Shown here: positions 45,483 to 53,810 of the stretch, one piece after another
How positions within the stretch are numbered: the first letter of the stretch is position 1
Layout: the number at the start of each line of letters is the position of its first letter
Source: an uncultured Agathobacter sp.
GTDB lineage: Bacteria > Bacillota > Clostridia > Lachnospirales > Lachnospiraceae
Direction of reading: 5' to 3'
Length of the DNA stretch: 64,000 nt
Assembly (NCBI GenBank): GCA_934365945.1
Contig: CAKRNE010000001.1
Coordinates: 333,953-397,952 of the forward strand
Translations under genes and position numbers: made by a program
Notes under the pieces: generated by a model
Databases searched by the model: none
Seen by the model: only the letters and a program-made list of their open reading frames with translations
What the model was told of the DNA's origin: nothing

Positions 45483-46733
45483 CTAGAGTAATAATTGCAC
45501 TTTCGCAATTAATTGCGACTTATCTTGTAAATATTCAAAAATACCTTGATAATGATTAACAATTTCTTTTACAATTGTAAGTCCATATCCATGATCTTCA
45601 TAATCAGTCTTTGTAGTTTTATTAAAAGTACTTGTATCTACAGGCATTATTAACTCATTAACGACATTAATTAATAAAACTGAATTTTCTTGATAGATAA
45701 ATAGTTTTACTGTCTGAAGACCATTTTTTAAACTGTATTCAAAAGCATTATCAAGTAAATTGTTTAATATTGTACACAAATCATAATTTTTGATAGGAAT
45801 GTCATTATTAACAAATCCTTTAAAAATAAGATTGATATTTGGAAATTCATACTTTTTTTGTAACAATATTGCATTCACAAGAACATTTCCGGTATCAACA
45901 ATTGCTGTAGTTTGTTTTGATACATAATCGTTAATTTCATGCATATAATTTGTGGCTTTATCTATATATCCACTATCTATTAAATTGCCTAAAATATTAA
46001 TATGATTCTTCATATCATGTTTGAGTTTACGAATTTCAATATTATTTTTTTTAACTTCATTATAATATCCTTTCAAAAAATCCACATATTGTTTTTGTGA
46101 ATACAATTCCCTTAAATTTAAATTCCTAGCAGATGAAGAAAGCATATATGCTATTATTATTCCTATTGAAACAATACATAACATTGCAAATAAATTTAAA
46201 AAGTCATCATTAATTAAGTTTTGGTTAAGATGAAAAAGTGTTAGTACAATACATAGAATTCCAGTATATACGCATAAAAATATCTTGTTTGTAAATGATA
46301 AGCTAAAATTATAATGAATTTTCATCTTCACAATCAAAAAAAATATAATTCCTAATATCAAAAATACTTTTATCATATTTTTTTCTTTTATACTATTCAT
46401 TCCAACAAAAACTGGAAGTCCTAATACAAAATCTAAAATTAATGCAAATGCTTGATACAACAAAGACGCTAAAATATAGGCAAGTAAGAATGAAACTATT
46501 TTTTCATACCATTTCTCTTCTAGCACAAAAAACGTAATAACCATTACAATTAGTATATCACCAAATATTAAATCTTGAATAGGTAAAACAAATAGCAATA
46601 TATTAGAGATAAAAAATATTCCAATGCCTACTCTCAAACGTGTTTTAGATTTTGTTATTTTATCGGAAAACAAAACTAATATAAGAAAAAATTCTATAAT
46701 TATATCTAAACGAACAGTACTCAATACACCCAT
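45483..46733 (-). CDS. GHKL-type histidine kinase (AgrC/CitS-like, peptide-sensing type)
   Basis: 416 residues. Six or seven membrane helices (about 1-205), a coiled segment, the dimerisation histidine in IRKLKHDMKNHINILGNLID, then a GHKL ATPase domain with N-box CTILNNLLDNAFEYS and GYGLTIVKEIVNHYQG. This layout is that of AgrC-like sensors of autoinducing peptides. It overlaps the regulator by 13 bp. Divergent from a peptide-type ABC locus. Confidence 0.85.
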   Translation of the reverse strand: MGVLSTVRLDIIIEFFLILVLFSDKITKSKTRLRVGIGIFFISNILLFVLPIQDLIFGDILIVMVITFFVLEEKWYEKIVSFLLAYILASLLYQAFALILDFVLGLPVFVGMNSIKEKNMIKVFLILGIIFFLIVKMKIHYNFSLSFTNKIFLCVYTGILCIVLTLFHLNQNLINDDFLNLFAMLCIVSIGIIIAYMLSSSARNLNLRELYSQKQYVDFLKGYYNEVKKNNIEIRKLKHDMKNHINILGNLIDSGYIDKATNYMHEINDYVSKQTTAIVDTGNVLVNAILLQKKYEFPNINLIFKGFVNNDIPIKNYDLCTILNNLLDNAFEYSLKNGLQTVKLFIYQENSVLLINVVNELIMPVDTSTFNKTTKTDYEDHGYGLTIVKEIVNHYQGIFEYLQDKSQLIAKVQLLL

Positions 46734-47464
46734 ATATTATTAGCCCTTTCCTCTACTATTTCAAAAAATAAATCATGAATCTGTTTTTTTCGTCTTCTGG
46801 CTATTGGAATTTGAATTCCATTCGTAAGTACAATCAAAGTGTTATCCGTAGTTAACTTTTCTACATAATTAAAATTTACAATATATGATTTATGAACTCG
46901 AATAATATATTTAAATGTATTTGCTTTTTCAATTTCATTCAGCCCTCTACGCATAATTATCCTATCATGATTCTTAAAATAAACTTTGGTATAACCTCCA
47001 TCCGCCTCCATATATATAATATCTGTACACGGAATTATAATCTTGCCATTTATGGAATCGTTGAATGTAATATATTGCTTTCTATTTAATTTTATAAGTA
47101 TTCTTTCAAAAAGTCCAAAAAAACTTTTTTCAACAATAGGTTTTTCAAGAAATCCATATACATTTTTTCCAAAAGAATCATATATAATTTCATTGTGAGT
47201 AGTTACAAAAATAATCATAGTGTCCCTATTTATTGATTCAAAATGCTCTTTAATCATCTGACCAGATATCTTCTTCATTTCTTCATCTAATAATAAAATG
47301 TCGAGATGACCTTTAAACTCTAATAGTTCTTCTCCTGATAAAAAAAAGTGATAAGTAAACTTAATCTCCTTTTTTTCTTCTATTGCCTTACAATATTTAA
47401 ATAATTCTTTTTGCCAATATACTTCATCATCACAAATGGCAAGATTATAATTTTCTGCATTCAT
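46721..47464 (-). CDS. LytTR response regulator (AgrA-like)
   Basis: 247 residues. Receiver with phosphorylation aspartate in DILLLDEEMKKISG (about residue 60) and GFLEKP, then a LytTR DNA-binding domain (IIYMEADGGYTKVYF, RVHKSYIVNFNYVEKL, ARRRKKQI). These bind paired 9-bp direct repeats. ATG 47464. A pair ACCGTTAAA and ACCGATAAT 20 bp apart lies just upstream (47497-47525). Probably controls the divergent ABC operon. Confidence 0.9.
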   Translation of the reverse strand: MNAENYNLAICDDEVYWQKELFKYCKAIEEKKEIKFTYHFFLSGEELLEFKGHLDILLLDEEMKKISGQMIKEHFESINRDTMIIFVTTHNEIIYDSFGKNVYGFLEKPIVEKSFFGLFERILIKLNRKQYITFNDSINGKIIIPCTDIIYMEADGGYTKVYFKNHDRIIMRRGLNEIEKANTFKYIIRVHKSYIVNFNYVEKLTTDNTLIVLTNGIQIPIARRRKKQIHDLFFEIVEERANNIWVY

Positions 47465-47691
47465 AGATATTACCTTTTCAAACTACATAAATTTTGACCG
47501 TTAAATACAATAACACACCGATAATAACATATCTCTTGTATTTGTACAATTGCATTGTTAAAATAAGCCTACAACAAGGAGTGGCGACAAACATACTATT
47601 ATCGGCAGCAAAGGATACTAATATGTATTTATAAATGTGGTGAGCATCCAAGATCTGTCCACACTTCTTTATATGGAAAGGAGCTTAACAA
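47465..47691. promoter_or_regulatory. Divergent control region with LytTR-like repeats
   Basis: ACCGTTAAA (47497) and ACCGATAAT (47517) each match the LytTR box at eight of nine positions, but their spacing is 20 rather than 21. An AAGGAG (47577) is followed by GTG and a 17-codon frame ending at TAA 47636; its start is too close to the site, so I do not call it a gene. Confidence 0.5.
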
Positions 47692-48330
47692 ATGTTCAGA
47701 TTCGAAAACTATTCTCTTCAAGTTGGTAAAAAGAAATTGATTACAAATTTAAACATAGACTTTCAGTCAGGAGTGATTTCACACTTATTTGGTAGTAACG
47801 GTGTAGGAAAATCATGTCTTGCAAAATCATGTTTGAACATTATTAAATACACCGGAAGAATTCAAACAACTTGTAACCCCGTATTGCTAGGGAGCTATAG
47901 CAATATTCCTACTGATTTAAGACTTATAGATGTGCTAAATTTCATGAAGAAGAAATACGAATGCCACTACGTAAAAGAGCTATACGAGCTATTAGAATTG
48001 AATATGATTCCTTCTTCTCTAAAAATAAAACATATGAGTGATGGTCAAAAGCAAAAGGTAAAATTATTTGCATTTTTATCAAAAAGACCAGAGATTATAA
48101 TACTTGATGAATTTACAAATGCTTTAGACAAAAAAAGCACCTTAGATATTTATCAGTTCTTATTAAAATATGTGAAACAAGAGAATGCCATTTGCATTAA
48201 TATAACTCACAATTTAGCAGATATTGAATATATGCCAGGTTCTTACTATTTACTTGCCAATAAAACTATAACTCAGATATCAAATAAGGAAAAAATAATA
48301 GAAATGTATGTGAAAGGAGGAATGATATAA
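47692..48330 (+). CDS. ABC ATP-binding protein of a peptide locus
   Basis: 212 residues. Walker A SHLFGSNGVGKSCLAKSCL (about residues 32-50), degenerate signature HMSDGQKQKVKLFAF, Walker B IIILDEFTNALDKK and switch NITHNL. Short and divergent, as in bacteriocin self-immunity or export ATPases (SkfE-like in general build). AAAGGAG before ATG 47692. One base before the permease gene. Confidence 0.82.
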   Translation: MFRFENYSLQVGKKKLITNLNIDFQSGVISHLFGSNGVGKSCLAKSCLNIIKYTGRIQTTCNPVLLGSYSNIPTDLRLIDVLNFMKKKYECHYVKELYELLELNMIPSSLKIKHMSDGQKQKVKLFAFLSKRPEIIILDEFTNALDKKSTLDIYQFLLKYVKQENAICINITHNLADIEYMPGSYYLLANKTITQISNKEKIIEMYVKGGMI

Positions 48331-49038
48331 ATGGAACTGCAACGAAATATTAATAACAAAAATTATTTATTTTGTTTTATTACAGTGATTTCTTGCTTTG
48401 TTTTTGGTTATATTCTTCCAATAAGTATAGATCACGTCAACGCTCTTACTCTTTATGACTATTTTAACAGTGTCTATACTGTTATTACACAATTTGGTCC
48501 ATTAGTTTTCTCACTTGTAATAATTTATGTAATAAATACAGATTATAAGGAAAAAAATATTCTATTTTATTCTTCAATAGGGTATAGTCCTATCAAACAT
48601 TTTATATTTAAACTTATTCCGGTTTGCCTTAATCTAAGTTTTACATTATTAGTAACCACAGGTGTATCATGCATAATATATAAAGATTTTAGCAACTATT
48701 TGATGATGTTTTCTTATTACGAATGCGCTTTGCTTTCAGAAGTTTTAACAGCCTCAGTTTTTGCATTTCTATTTAAAAATATTCTAATGGCCTTTTGTTT
48801 AAATCTGGTCATATGGATTGGACAAATAATTTTATCAACAAGCTCGAAAGTCTTTTCCATACTAGCATACTATGATGCATCAAATCATCTATATGATGAT
48901 TTGCAAAAATATCTTTCAAGTGGAAATAAAAATTTTGTGCATATAACTCAAAGTTTAATTTATGACTTTGTATTGTTCATTATTGTCATTATGATAATTA
49001 TACTATTTAGAAAAAGGTGGATTAAAAATGGAGTATAA
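48331..49038 (+). CDS. ABC permease of a peptide locus
   Basis: 235 residues with six predicted helices and a basic C-terminus (RKRWIKNGV). GGAGG upstream of ATG 48331. No sequence motif, but its position directly after the ATPase and before a radical-SAM fragment makes it the membrane subunit. Its 3' end overlaps the radical-SAM start by 11 bp. Confidence 0.72.
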   Translation: MELQRNINNKNYLFCFITVISCFVFGYILPISIDHVNALTLYDYFNSVYTVITQFGPLVFSLVIIYVINTDYKEKNILFYSSIGYSPIKHFIFKLIPVCLNLSFTLLVTTGVSCIIYKDFSNYLMMFSYYECALLSEVLTASVFAFLFKNILMAFCLNLVIWIGQIILSTSSKVFSILAYYDASNHLYDDLQKYLSSGNKNFVHITQSLIYDFVLFIIVIMIIILFRKRWIKNGV

Positions 49039-49126
49039 AAATATAGCAATATTACTAACAGGTAACTGTAATGCCAAATGTACTATGTGTTGTGATAGCT
49101 ATTGTTTATATCAGTGCTTTATTTAA
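49028..49126 (+). pseudogene. Radical-SAM enzyme fragment (32 codons)
   Basis: ATG 49028 overlaps the permease end and the frame reads MEYKNIAILLTGNCNAKCTM, then CCDS and eight unrelated residues to TAA. CNAKCTMC is the C-x3-C-x2-C motif of radical SAM enzymes, and MCCDS is common after it. The remainder is lost: the sequence after about 49100 belongs to another gene. It is a deletion scar. Confidence 0.75.
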
Positions 49127-49401
49127 AAACAGGACTATATACTTAGCTGGTAATTTCATGAACTGCCTTTTTTGCTTATAATATACTTTTTTTACCTGCG
49201 CTCATCCCATATTGTTATCTGATAATATCAAATATTTTTATTAACTTTATACCTATTGTAAAAAGTGATGGATATTATGCCTTTGAGACATTAATAAATC
49301 AATTTCATCCAGCAAATCCATTTTTACATACATCAATAGAGGATTTTGTACGAGGTCTACTAATGTTTCTTTTTTTAGAAGTAATATCGTACATATTTTA
49401 G
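49101..49401 (+). pseudogene. Fragment of an M50-type membrane peptidase-like gene, frameshifted
   Basis: After the radical-SAM junction one frame reads ISALFKNRTIYLAGNFMNCL, then a shift near 49165-49172 continues with YNILFLPALIPYCYLII and VKSDGYYAFETLINQFHPAN to TAG 49401. The FIPIVKSDGYYAFE block looks like the third conserved motif (N/D-x-x-P-x-x-x-x-DG) of M50 zinc peptidases or their bacteriocin-locus relatives. The HExxH end is missing. Family assignment is tentative. Confidence 0.55.
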
Positions 49402-49410
49402 TTCAAAGTT

Positions 49411-49456
49411 ATTGCTCCATAGATAAACAATCATCTATGAAGCAATAATTTTTTTC
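49411..49456 (+). terminator. Terminator of the decayed peptide locus
   Basis: ATTGCTCCATAGAT and ATCTATGAAGCAAT pair (one mismatch), followed by AATTTTTTTC. Confidence 0.85.
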
Positions 49457-49492
49457 TACACATGGTTCAATAGAAATATGCAGTCTCATTTT

Positions 49493-50158
49493 TCAAACAT
49501 ATTTTAAAAGTTCTGTCGGATGGTCTATCAGGTGTGTTGCACCGTGCTCCTTCAAAAACTCCACATCCCTGAAGCCCCATGTGACAGATACGCACTCCAG
49601 GCCCGAGTTTTTCGCCGTGGCGATATCCACATCAGAATCTCCCACATAGATTGCTTCATCTGCACTCACCTGAAGCTCTTTAAGTGCTTTCTGCACCATA
49701 TCAGGCGCAGGCTTTTTGCGGATGCCTTCCTCCTCCATCTCGCCGACTGCCGATGTCATATACTCTTTGAAATAGAGCTGATTGAGCTCCTTTACCGCCG
49801 GGTCAAGCTTGTTTGAAACAATGGCAAGCTTTATGCCATTTGATTTAAGCTCCTTTAAAAGCTCCATGACTCCATCATAAGGTGCTGTATTGTCATTGCA
49901 ATGAGCCTCATAATATTCCTTGAAATCCGAAAATGTCTTTTCAAACTTTGGATTGTCTGCTCCCTGTGGCACTGCACGCTCCATCAGCAGTCTGACTCCG
50001 TTTCCCACAAATCTGCGCACCTCATCGAGTGTACGCTCCGGCATATCATTTGTCTTTAGTGCATAGTTTGTTGCATTTTTAAGATCCTCAAGTGTATACA
50101 GTAATGTTCCGTCCAGGTCAAAAACGACCGCTTTTTTCTCAGTTATATTGTTGCTCAT
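49493..50158 (-). CDS. HAD-family phosphatase, phosphoglycolate phosphatase-like
   Basis: 221 residues. Motif I VVFDLDGTLLYT with both catalytic aspartates, motif II IVSNK, motif III lysine near RKKPAPDM and motif IV YVGDSDVDIATAKNSG. The cap helices between motifs I and II match Gph/PgmB-type enzymes. The actual substrate could be phosphoglycolate or another small phosphate ester. ATG 50158; followed in the same direction by nothing in its operon. Confidence 0.85.
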   Translation of the reverse strand: MSNNITEKKAVVFDLDGTLLYTLEDLKNATNYALKTNDMPERTLDEVRRFVGNGVRLLMERAVPQGADNPKFEKTFSDFKEYYEAHCNDNTAPYDGVMELLKELKSNGIKLAIVSNKLDPAVKELNQLYFKEYMTSAVGEMEEEGIRKKPAPDMVQKALKELQVSADEAIYVGDSDVDIATAKNSGLECVSVTWGFRDVEFLKEHGATHLIDHPTELLKYV

Positions 50159-50221
50159 TATGTTACTTCCTCTCTTGTTTCTTTTTTACCGTTCTTCTCA
50201 GTGTTTCTGAATAATTACCTT

Positions 50222-52159
50222 TTATTTCAAATACGGAAACAGCAGCGAGCTTCTGTCCTTCTCGTCAAACATCGAATTGTACTGCAGGATATTGTATGCC
50301 TTTATCCATTTTGCCTCGTCTCCTGTTGCCTCATCCACATGCATAAAGCACTCATTCTTTTTCGAATAATATCCCCTTGAATTTATCGCCGGTATCTTCT
50401 CCATCAGCTCTGCGAGAAACTGATTGTATGCCGGCAGATCTATGTTTGCTCTTTCAAGTGTCAGAGTGGACAGATAGTTGAGGCTCGTCACATCAACTGT
50501 CTGTGCATCCGTCTCATAATTGGTCCATATGAAAAATGGCACCTTGTACAGATTCTCAAGCTCCTGCTCCGTAAGTCCGGAATTGCCCTTGCCATTTAAT
50601 AGCTTGATAAAATCATTGCACAGTCCCGGCTGATGGTCACCGAAAAACACAATCTCTACCGGATCATCCACACCCTTAAAGTATGTGATGAGATTTTCGA
50701 GCGCCTTGTCACTCTCATTCAAAAGTGACAGATACTGGTTCGCATCAGTGTATGATGGTCCAACCTTGTAAACCTCCTGATTGAAGTTGTCATATCTCTC
50801 ACCGTAGCCGCCGTGGTTTTGCATCGTAACGCCCATGATGTAAAGCTTCTCGTCATCACTCTTTTTCTCATAGCGGTCAATGATCTTATCATAGAGCTCC
50901 TGGTCTGTGATATATTCCCTGAGTATCTTTGCCTGGTCAAAATCATCTATAAAGTAAGTCTCATCATAGCCCAGATGCGGATAAACCTTGTTCCTGCTCC
51001 AGCCTGTCGCATAGTACGGATGCATCGCAACCGTCGTATAACCGATATTTTTCAGGTTTGAAACTATGGAGGTCGGGTCATCATTTATATACTGCTGATA
51101 AACCACCGAGCCGTCCGGCAGAAATGCCATCGAGTTTCCTGTCTCAAATTCCCACTCAGAGTTCGGAGTCTTCGCACCGTAGACGGACGAAAGCGCATAG
51201 CCTTTAAGTGTATTTTTCTTCATTGAATCCATAAACGGTGTGACCTGCGTGTTGGTCTCAAAATCTCCCACCACCGACAAATCCGCAAACGACTCATTCA
51301 TGATAACAATGATTGTCGGATTTTTCGCATCAGACTGCGAATACGAGCTGTCCTTTTCCTTGAAATTGCCTGCTATCTTGTCAACTGCTGCCTTGCTGTA
51401 GCCATCAGGTGCCTTCACAAAGCTATCCCTTATGCCGAGCACAAAGTTCAACAGATAACCGTTTCTGTACGTGCCCTTTTTCTCCCAGGTCTCGGTATTC
51501 AATGACATGGAATTCATGATGACATACAGCACACATATTATTGTGAGAAGAATCGAAATAATCCGCATATGGATAGCCGACTCAAACTGCACTTCTATGC
51601 GCCTTACCAGCACTATATACAAAACAGCCGCCAGAATCACATACAAAAACTTGTAGTCTATGACAAATTTGTATTTTGTCACAACGGAAAGACCTGTTCC
51701 CGCTGACTTCAAATCCGCATATGTGAACTCATTGCCACGGAATTCATAGACAAAATAATCTATAAACCCAAACGCGAGAATGGCAATTGATGCTATGGTA
51801 CAGGTCAGCCTCGCGTTGTTCGTGATAAAAAGTATCACCAGATATATGGCAAGCGCCAGAACCCCATTTACCACGCATACCATATCGGTGGTTTTCACAA
51901 AGTCCTCATCCGTCAGCAGGACATACTGCACTGAAAAAACAGATAGTATCGCTCCGATGACAAGCAGTATCGCAGCCCAAAGCCACGACAGCTTCACCGG
52001 AAGCTCAAGCTTCACATTTACAAGTCCAAAATACGCTGCTGCAAACAAAAGAATCACCCACCAGCTTGCCGATGTAAAGTAACCCACCAGCGCGGCCGAT
52101 GCTGCTGCAATTCCAAAATGTATGTTGTTTTGTTTTGTTATCTTAAATTTGATGCTCAT
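50222..52159 (-). CDS. LTA synthase-family membrane sulfatase-fold enzyme
   Basis: 645 residues: five or six N-terminal membrane helices (about 1-225), then an extracellular alkaline-phosphatase/sulfatase domain with IIVIMNESFADLS (metal-binding glutamate), TPNSEWEFETG (catalytic-threonine region), HPYYATGWSRNKVYP and VFFGDHQPG. This is the layout of LtaS and related glycerol-phosphate transferases that build lipoteichoic acid or decorate envelope polymers. ATG 52159. A short array of 13-bp repeats precedes it. Confidence 0.88.
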   Translation of the reverse strand: MSIKFKITKQNNIHFGIAAASAALVGYFTSASWWVILLFAAAYFGLVNVKLELPVKLSWLWAAILLVIGAILSVFSVQYVLLTDEDFVKTTDMVCVVNGVLALAIYLVILFITNNARLTCTIASIAILAFGFIDYFVYEFRGNEFTYADLKSAGTGLSVVTKYKFVIDYKFLYVILAAVLYIVLVRRIEVQFESAIHMRIISILLTIICVLYVIMNSMSLNTETWEKKGTYRNGYLLNFVLGIRDSFVKAPDGYSKAAVDKIAGNFKEKDSSYSQSDAKNPTIIVIMNESFADLSVVGDFETNTQVTPFMDSMKKNTLKGYALSSVYGAKTPNSEWEFETGNSMAFLPDGSVVYQQYINDDPTSIVSNLKNIGYTTVAMHPYYATGWSRNKVYPHLGYDETYFIDDFDQAKILREYITDQELYDKIIDRYEKKSDDEKLYIMGVTMQNHGGYGERYDNFNQEVYKVGPSYTDANQYLSLLNESDKALENLITYFKGVDDPVEIVFFGDHQPGLCNDFIKLLNGKGNSGLTEQELENLYKVPFFIWTNYETDAQTVDVTSLNYLSTLTLERANIDLPAYNQFLAELMEKIPAINSRGYYSKKNECFMHVDEATGDEAKWIKAYNILQYNSMFDEKDRSSLLFPYLK

Positions 52160-52163
52160 TTCT

Positions 52164-52229
52164 GCCTCTTAATATCGCCTATTAATGTTGCCTATTAATG
52201 CTACCTATTAATATTGGCTCTTAATGTTG
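52164..52229. repeat. Five 13-bp tandem repeats
   Basis: Units GCCTCTTAATATC, GCCTATTAATGTT (and three variants) at about 52164, 52177, 52190, 52203 and 52217, in the 94-bp spacer between two genes. Confidence 0.75.
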
Positions 52230-52253
52230 CGATTTGATTTTAAAATATATTTT

Positions 52254-53189
52254 CTAATTAGCAAAGAAGTCCTTGATTTGACCATATATAATGTGCATCA
52301 GATTTGTCCTCGCCTCAACGCTTGCCCACGCAATATGCGGTGTGATAATCAGCTTGTTTGAATCCTTTATCTCACGGAGCGGATTGTCCTCACTCATTGG
52401 CTCCTGCGCCAGCACATCAAGACCTGCCGCCGCAAGCTCTCCATCCATAAGCGCCTGTGCCAGATCTGCCTCATTCACTATAGGTCCTCTGCCAAGATTT
52501 AAAAATATCGCAGACTTTTTCATCTTTTCAAACGCAGCCCTGTCCATCAGACCAAGTGTGTCATCCGTGAGCGGTGCATGCACCGACACTATATCAGATG
52601 CAGCCAGCAGAGTATCAAAATCCACTCTCTCATAACCCGGCTGCGAATTTCTTCCTGAGGTAGAATAATAAACCACATGACAGCCAAAAGCCTTTGCAAT
52701 ATCAGCCACGCGCCTTCCTATATTTCCAAGCCCCACGATGCCCCAGGTCATACCGCTAATCTGGTGAAACACATTTGAAAAATGCGTAAACGACGTATCG
52801 CCCACATATTTCTCGCTCTTCACATAGTCATCATAATATCGCAGCTTCTCAAGCAGGTAAAACAACAGTGCAAACGTATGCTGTGCCACGGTCTCTGTAG
52901 AATACCCTGCGACATTTCTCCACTCAATGCCTCTCTTTGCCAGATATTCCTTATCCAGATTGTTGGTGCCTGTCGCAGTCACACATACAAGCTTTAAATT
53001 TTTTGCCTGTCCTATAGATTTCTCATTTACCTCGACCTTGTTTAAAACAATCACATCAGCATCCTTTGTGCGCTCCGCTGCTTCCCCGGTTGTCGAAAAA
53101 TCATATTTGACAACCTCTCCAAGCTTGTCATATTCGGAAAGGTCGATGTCGTCACCAATTGTTTTGGAATCTAAAAATACTATTTTCAT
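52254..53189 (-). CDS. D-2-hydroxyacid dehydrogenase (NAD-dependent)
   Basis: 311 residues. Substrate domain halves flank a Rossmann fold: GIVGLGNIGRRVADIAKAFG (NAD-binding, about residue 150), catalytic arginine in NLGRGPIVNEADL, glutamate further on, and catalytic histidine in ITPHIAWASVEAR. Fits glycerate/2-ketoacid reductases. ATG 53189 with AGAGGAA upstream; a longer reading from 53276 runs through the palindromic leader and adds 29 residues unlike the family. Confidence 0.9.
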   Translation of the reverse strand: MKIVFLDSKTIGDDIDLSEYDKLGEVVKYDFSTTGEAAERTKDADVIVLNKVEVNEKSIGQAKNLKLVCVTATGTNNLDKEYLAKRGIEWRNVAGYSTETVAQHTFALLFYLLEKLRYYDDYVKSEKYVGDTSFTHFSNVFHQISGMTWGIVGLGNIGRRVADIAKAFGCHVVYYSTSGRNSQPGYERVDFDTLLAASDIVSVHAPLTDDTLGLMDRAAFEKMKKSAIFLNLGRGPIVNEADLAQALMDGELAAAGLDVLAQEPMSEDNPLREIKDSNKLIITPHIAWASVEARTNLMHIIYGQIKDFFAN

Positions 53190-53239
53190 GGTTTGTTTCC
53201 TCTGTGCTATATACTTATTCGCTTTTATTTTTTTGGGGG

Positions 53240-53451
53240 GACTTCGCACCTTCAGGCTGTGATGGTGCGCCGGCATATGGTATATTCCTCAGAAATATAT
53301 GAAGTCAGCCACAAAAAATGCATCCGGATAGTCTGTTTTATCAGTCTGCTTTTTATCGTTACCGAGGTTTAATGGAACCTTGTGGCAGTTCATATATTTC
53401 TTCGGAACACACCATATGCCAGCGGTAATGCAGGTTTGTGTGTGCGAAGTC
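53240..53451. repeat. 212-bp nested inverted repeat (MITE-like)
   Basis: Matching arm blocks: GACTTCGCAC (53240) with GTGCGAAGTC (53442); GGCATATGGT (53272) with ACCATATGCC (53411); AGAAATATATGAA (53291) with TTCATATATTTCT (53389); GCCAC with GTGGC further in. Gaps between blocks are of nearly equal length on both sides, so the whole could fold into one long hairpin. It lies in the leader of the dehydrogenase gene. Confidence 0.8.
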
Positions 53452-53725
53452 GTCTCAATAATTATCTTTATTTATCAATGTTTATCACTATTTATTGTTA
53501 TTTGACGATTTTCAGTTTTATTTGTCAATGTTTATGATTATTAAAATTACAGCTTGCTTTAAATACTAACAAATCAAACTTGTGTAATATTATTAACGTA
53601 ATTTGTAAGTATAATTCCAATGTAATTCATATGTTCATTTCATAAATATAAATGTACATATAAATATATACCACATTTCCGGAAATAAAACCACTGTATC
53701 AGTGTTTGATTAAACAAAGCTTAAG

Positions 53726-53771
53726 AAAGCCCACCATATTAATGATAAATTTCATCAATATGGTGAGCTTT
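53726..53771 (-). terminator. galM terminator
   Basis: AAAGCTCACCATATT pairs with AATATGGTGGGCTTT, with ATGA/TCAT extending the stem; a short T-rich tail on the minus strand. Confidence 0.7.
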
Positions 53772-53810
53772 AACTATTGTGTATCTCTCTTGCATGCAAA
53801 CAGCAGCATT

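Larger units (their letters stand above)
53190..53810. other. Intergenic region with a 212-bp palindrome and galM terminator
   Basis: No gene. 53240-53451 is a nested palindrome; 53461-53540 is AT-rich with two TTTATTTRTCAATGTTTAT copies; 53726-53771 is the galM terminator. Confidence 0.8.

Noticed and set aside
47582..47635. 17-codon frame (GTG) as a precursor peptide of the decayed locus
   Set aside because: The AAGGAG site touches the GTG, and the sequence has no leader/core pattern.
53240..53276. N-terminal extension of the dehydrogenase through the palindrome
   Set aside because: The added residues are unlike the family and the ribosome site supports ATG 53189.
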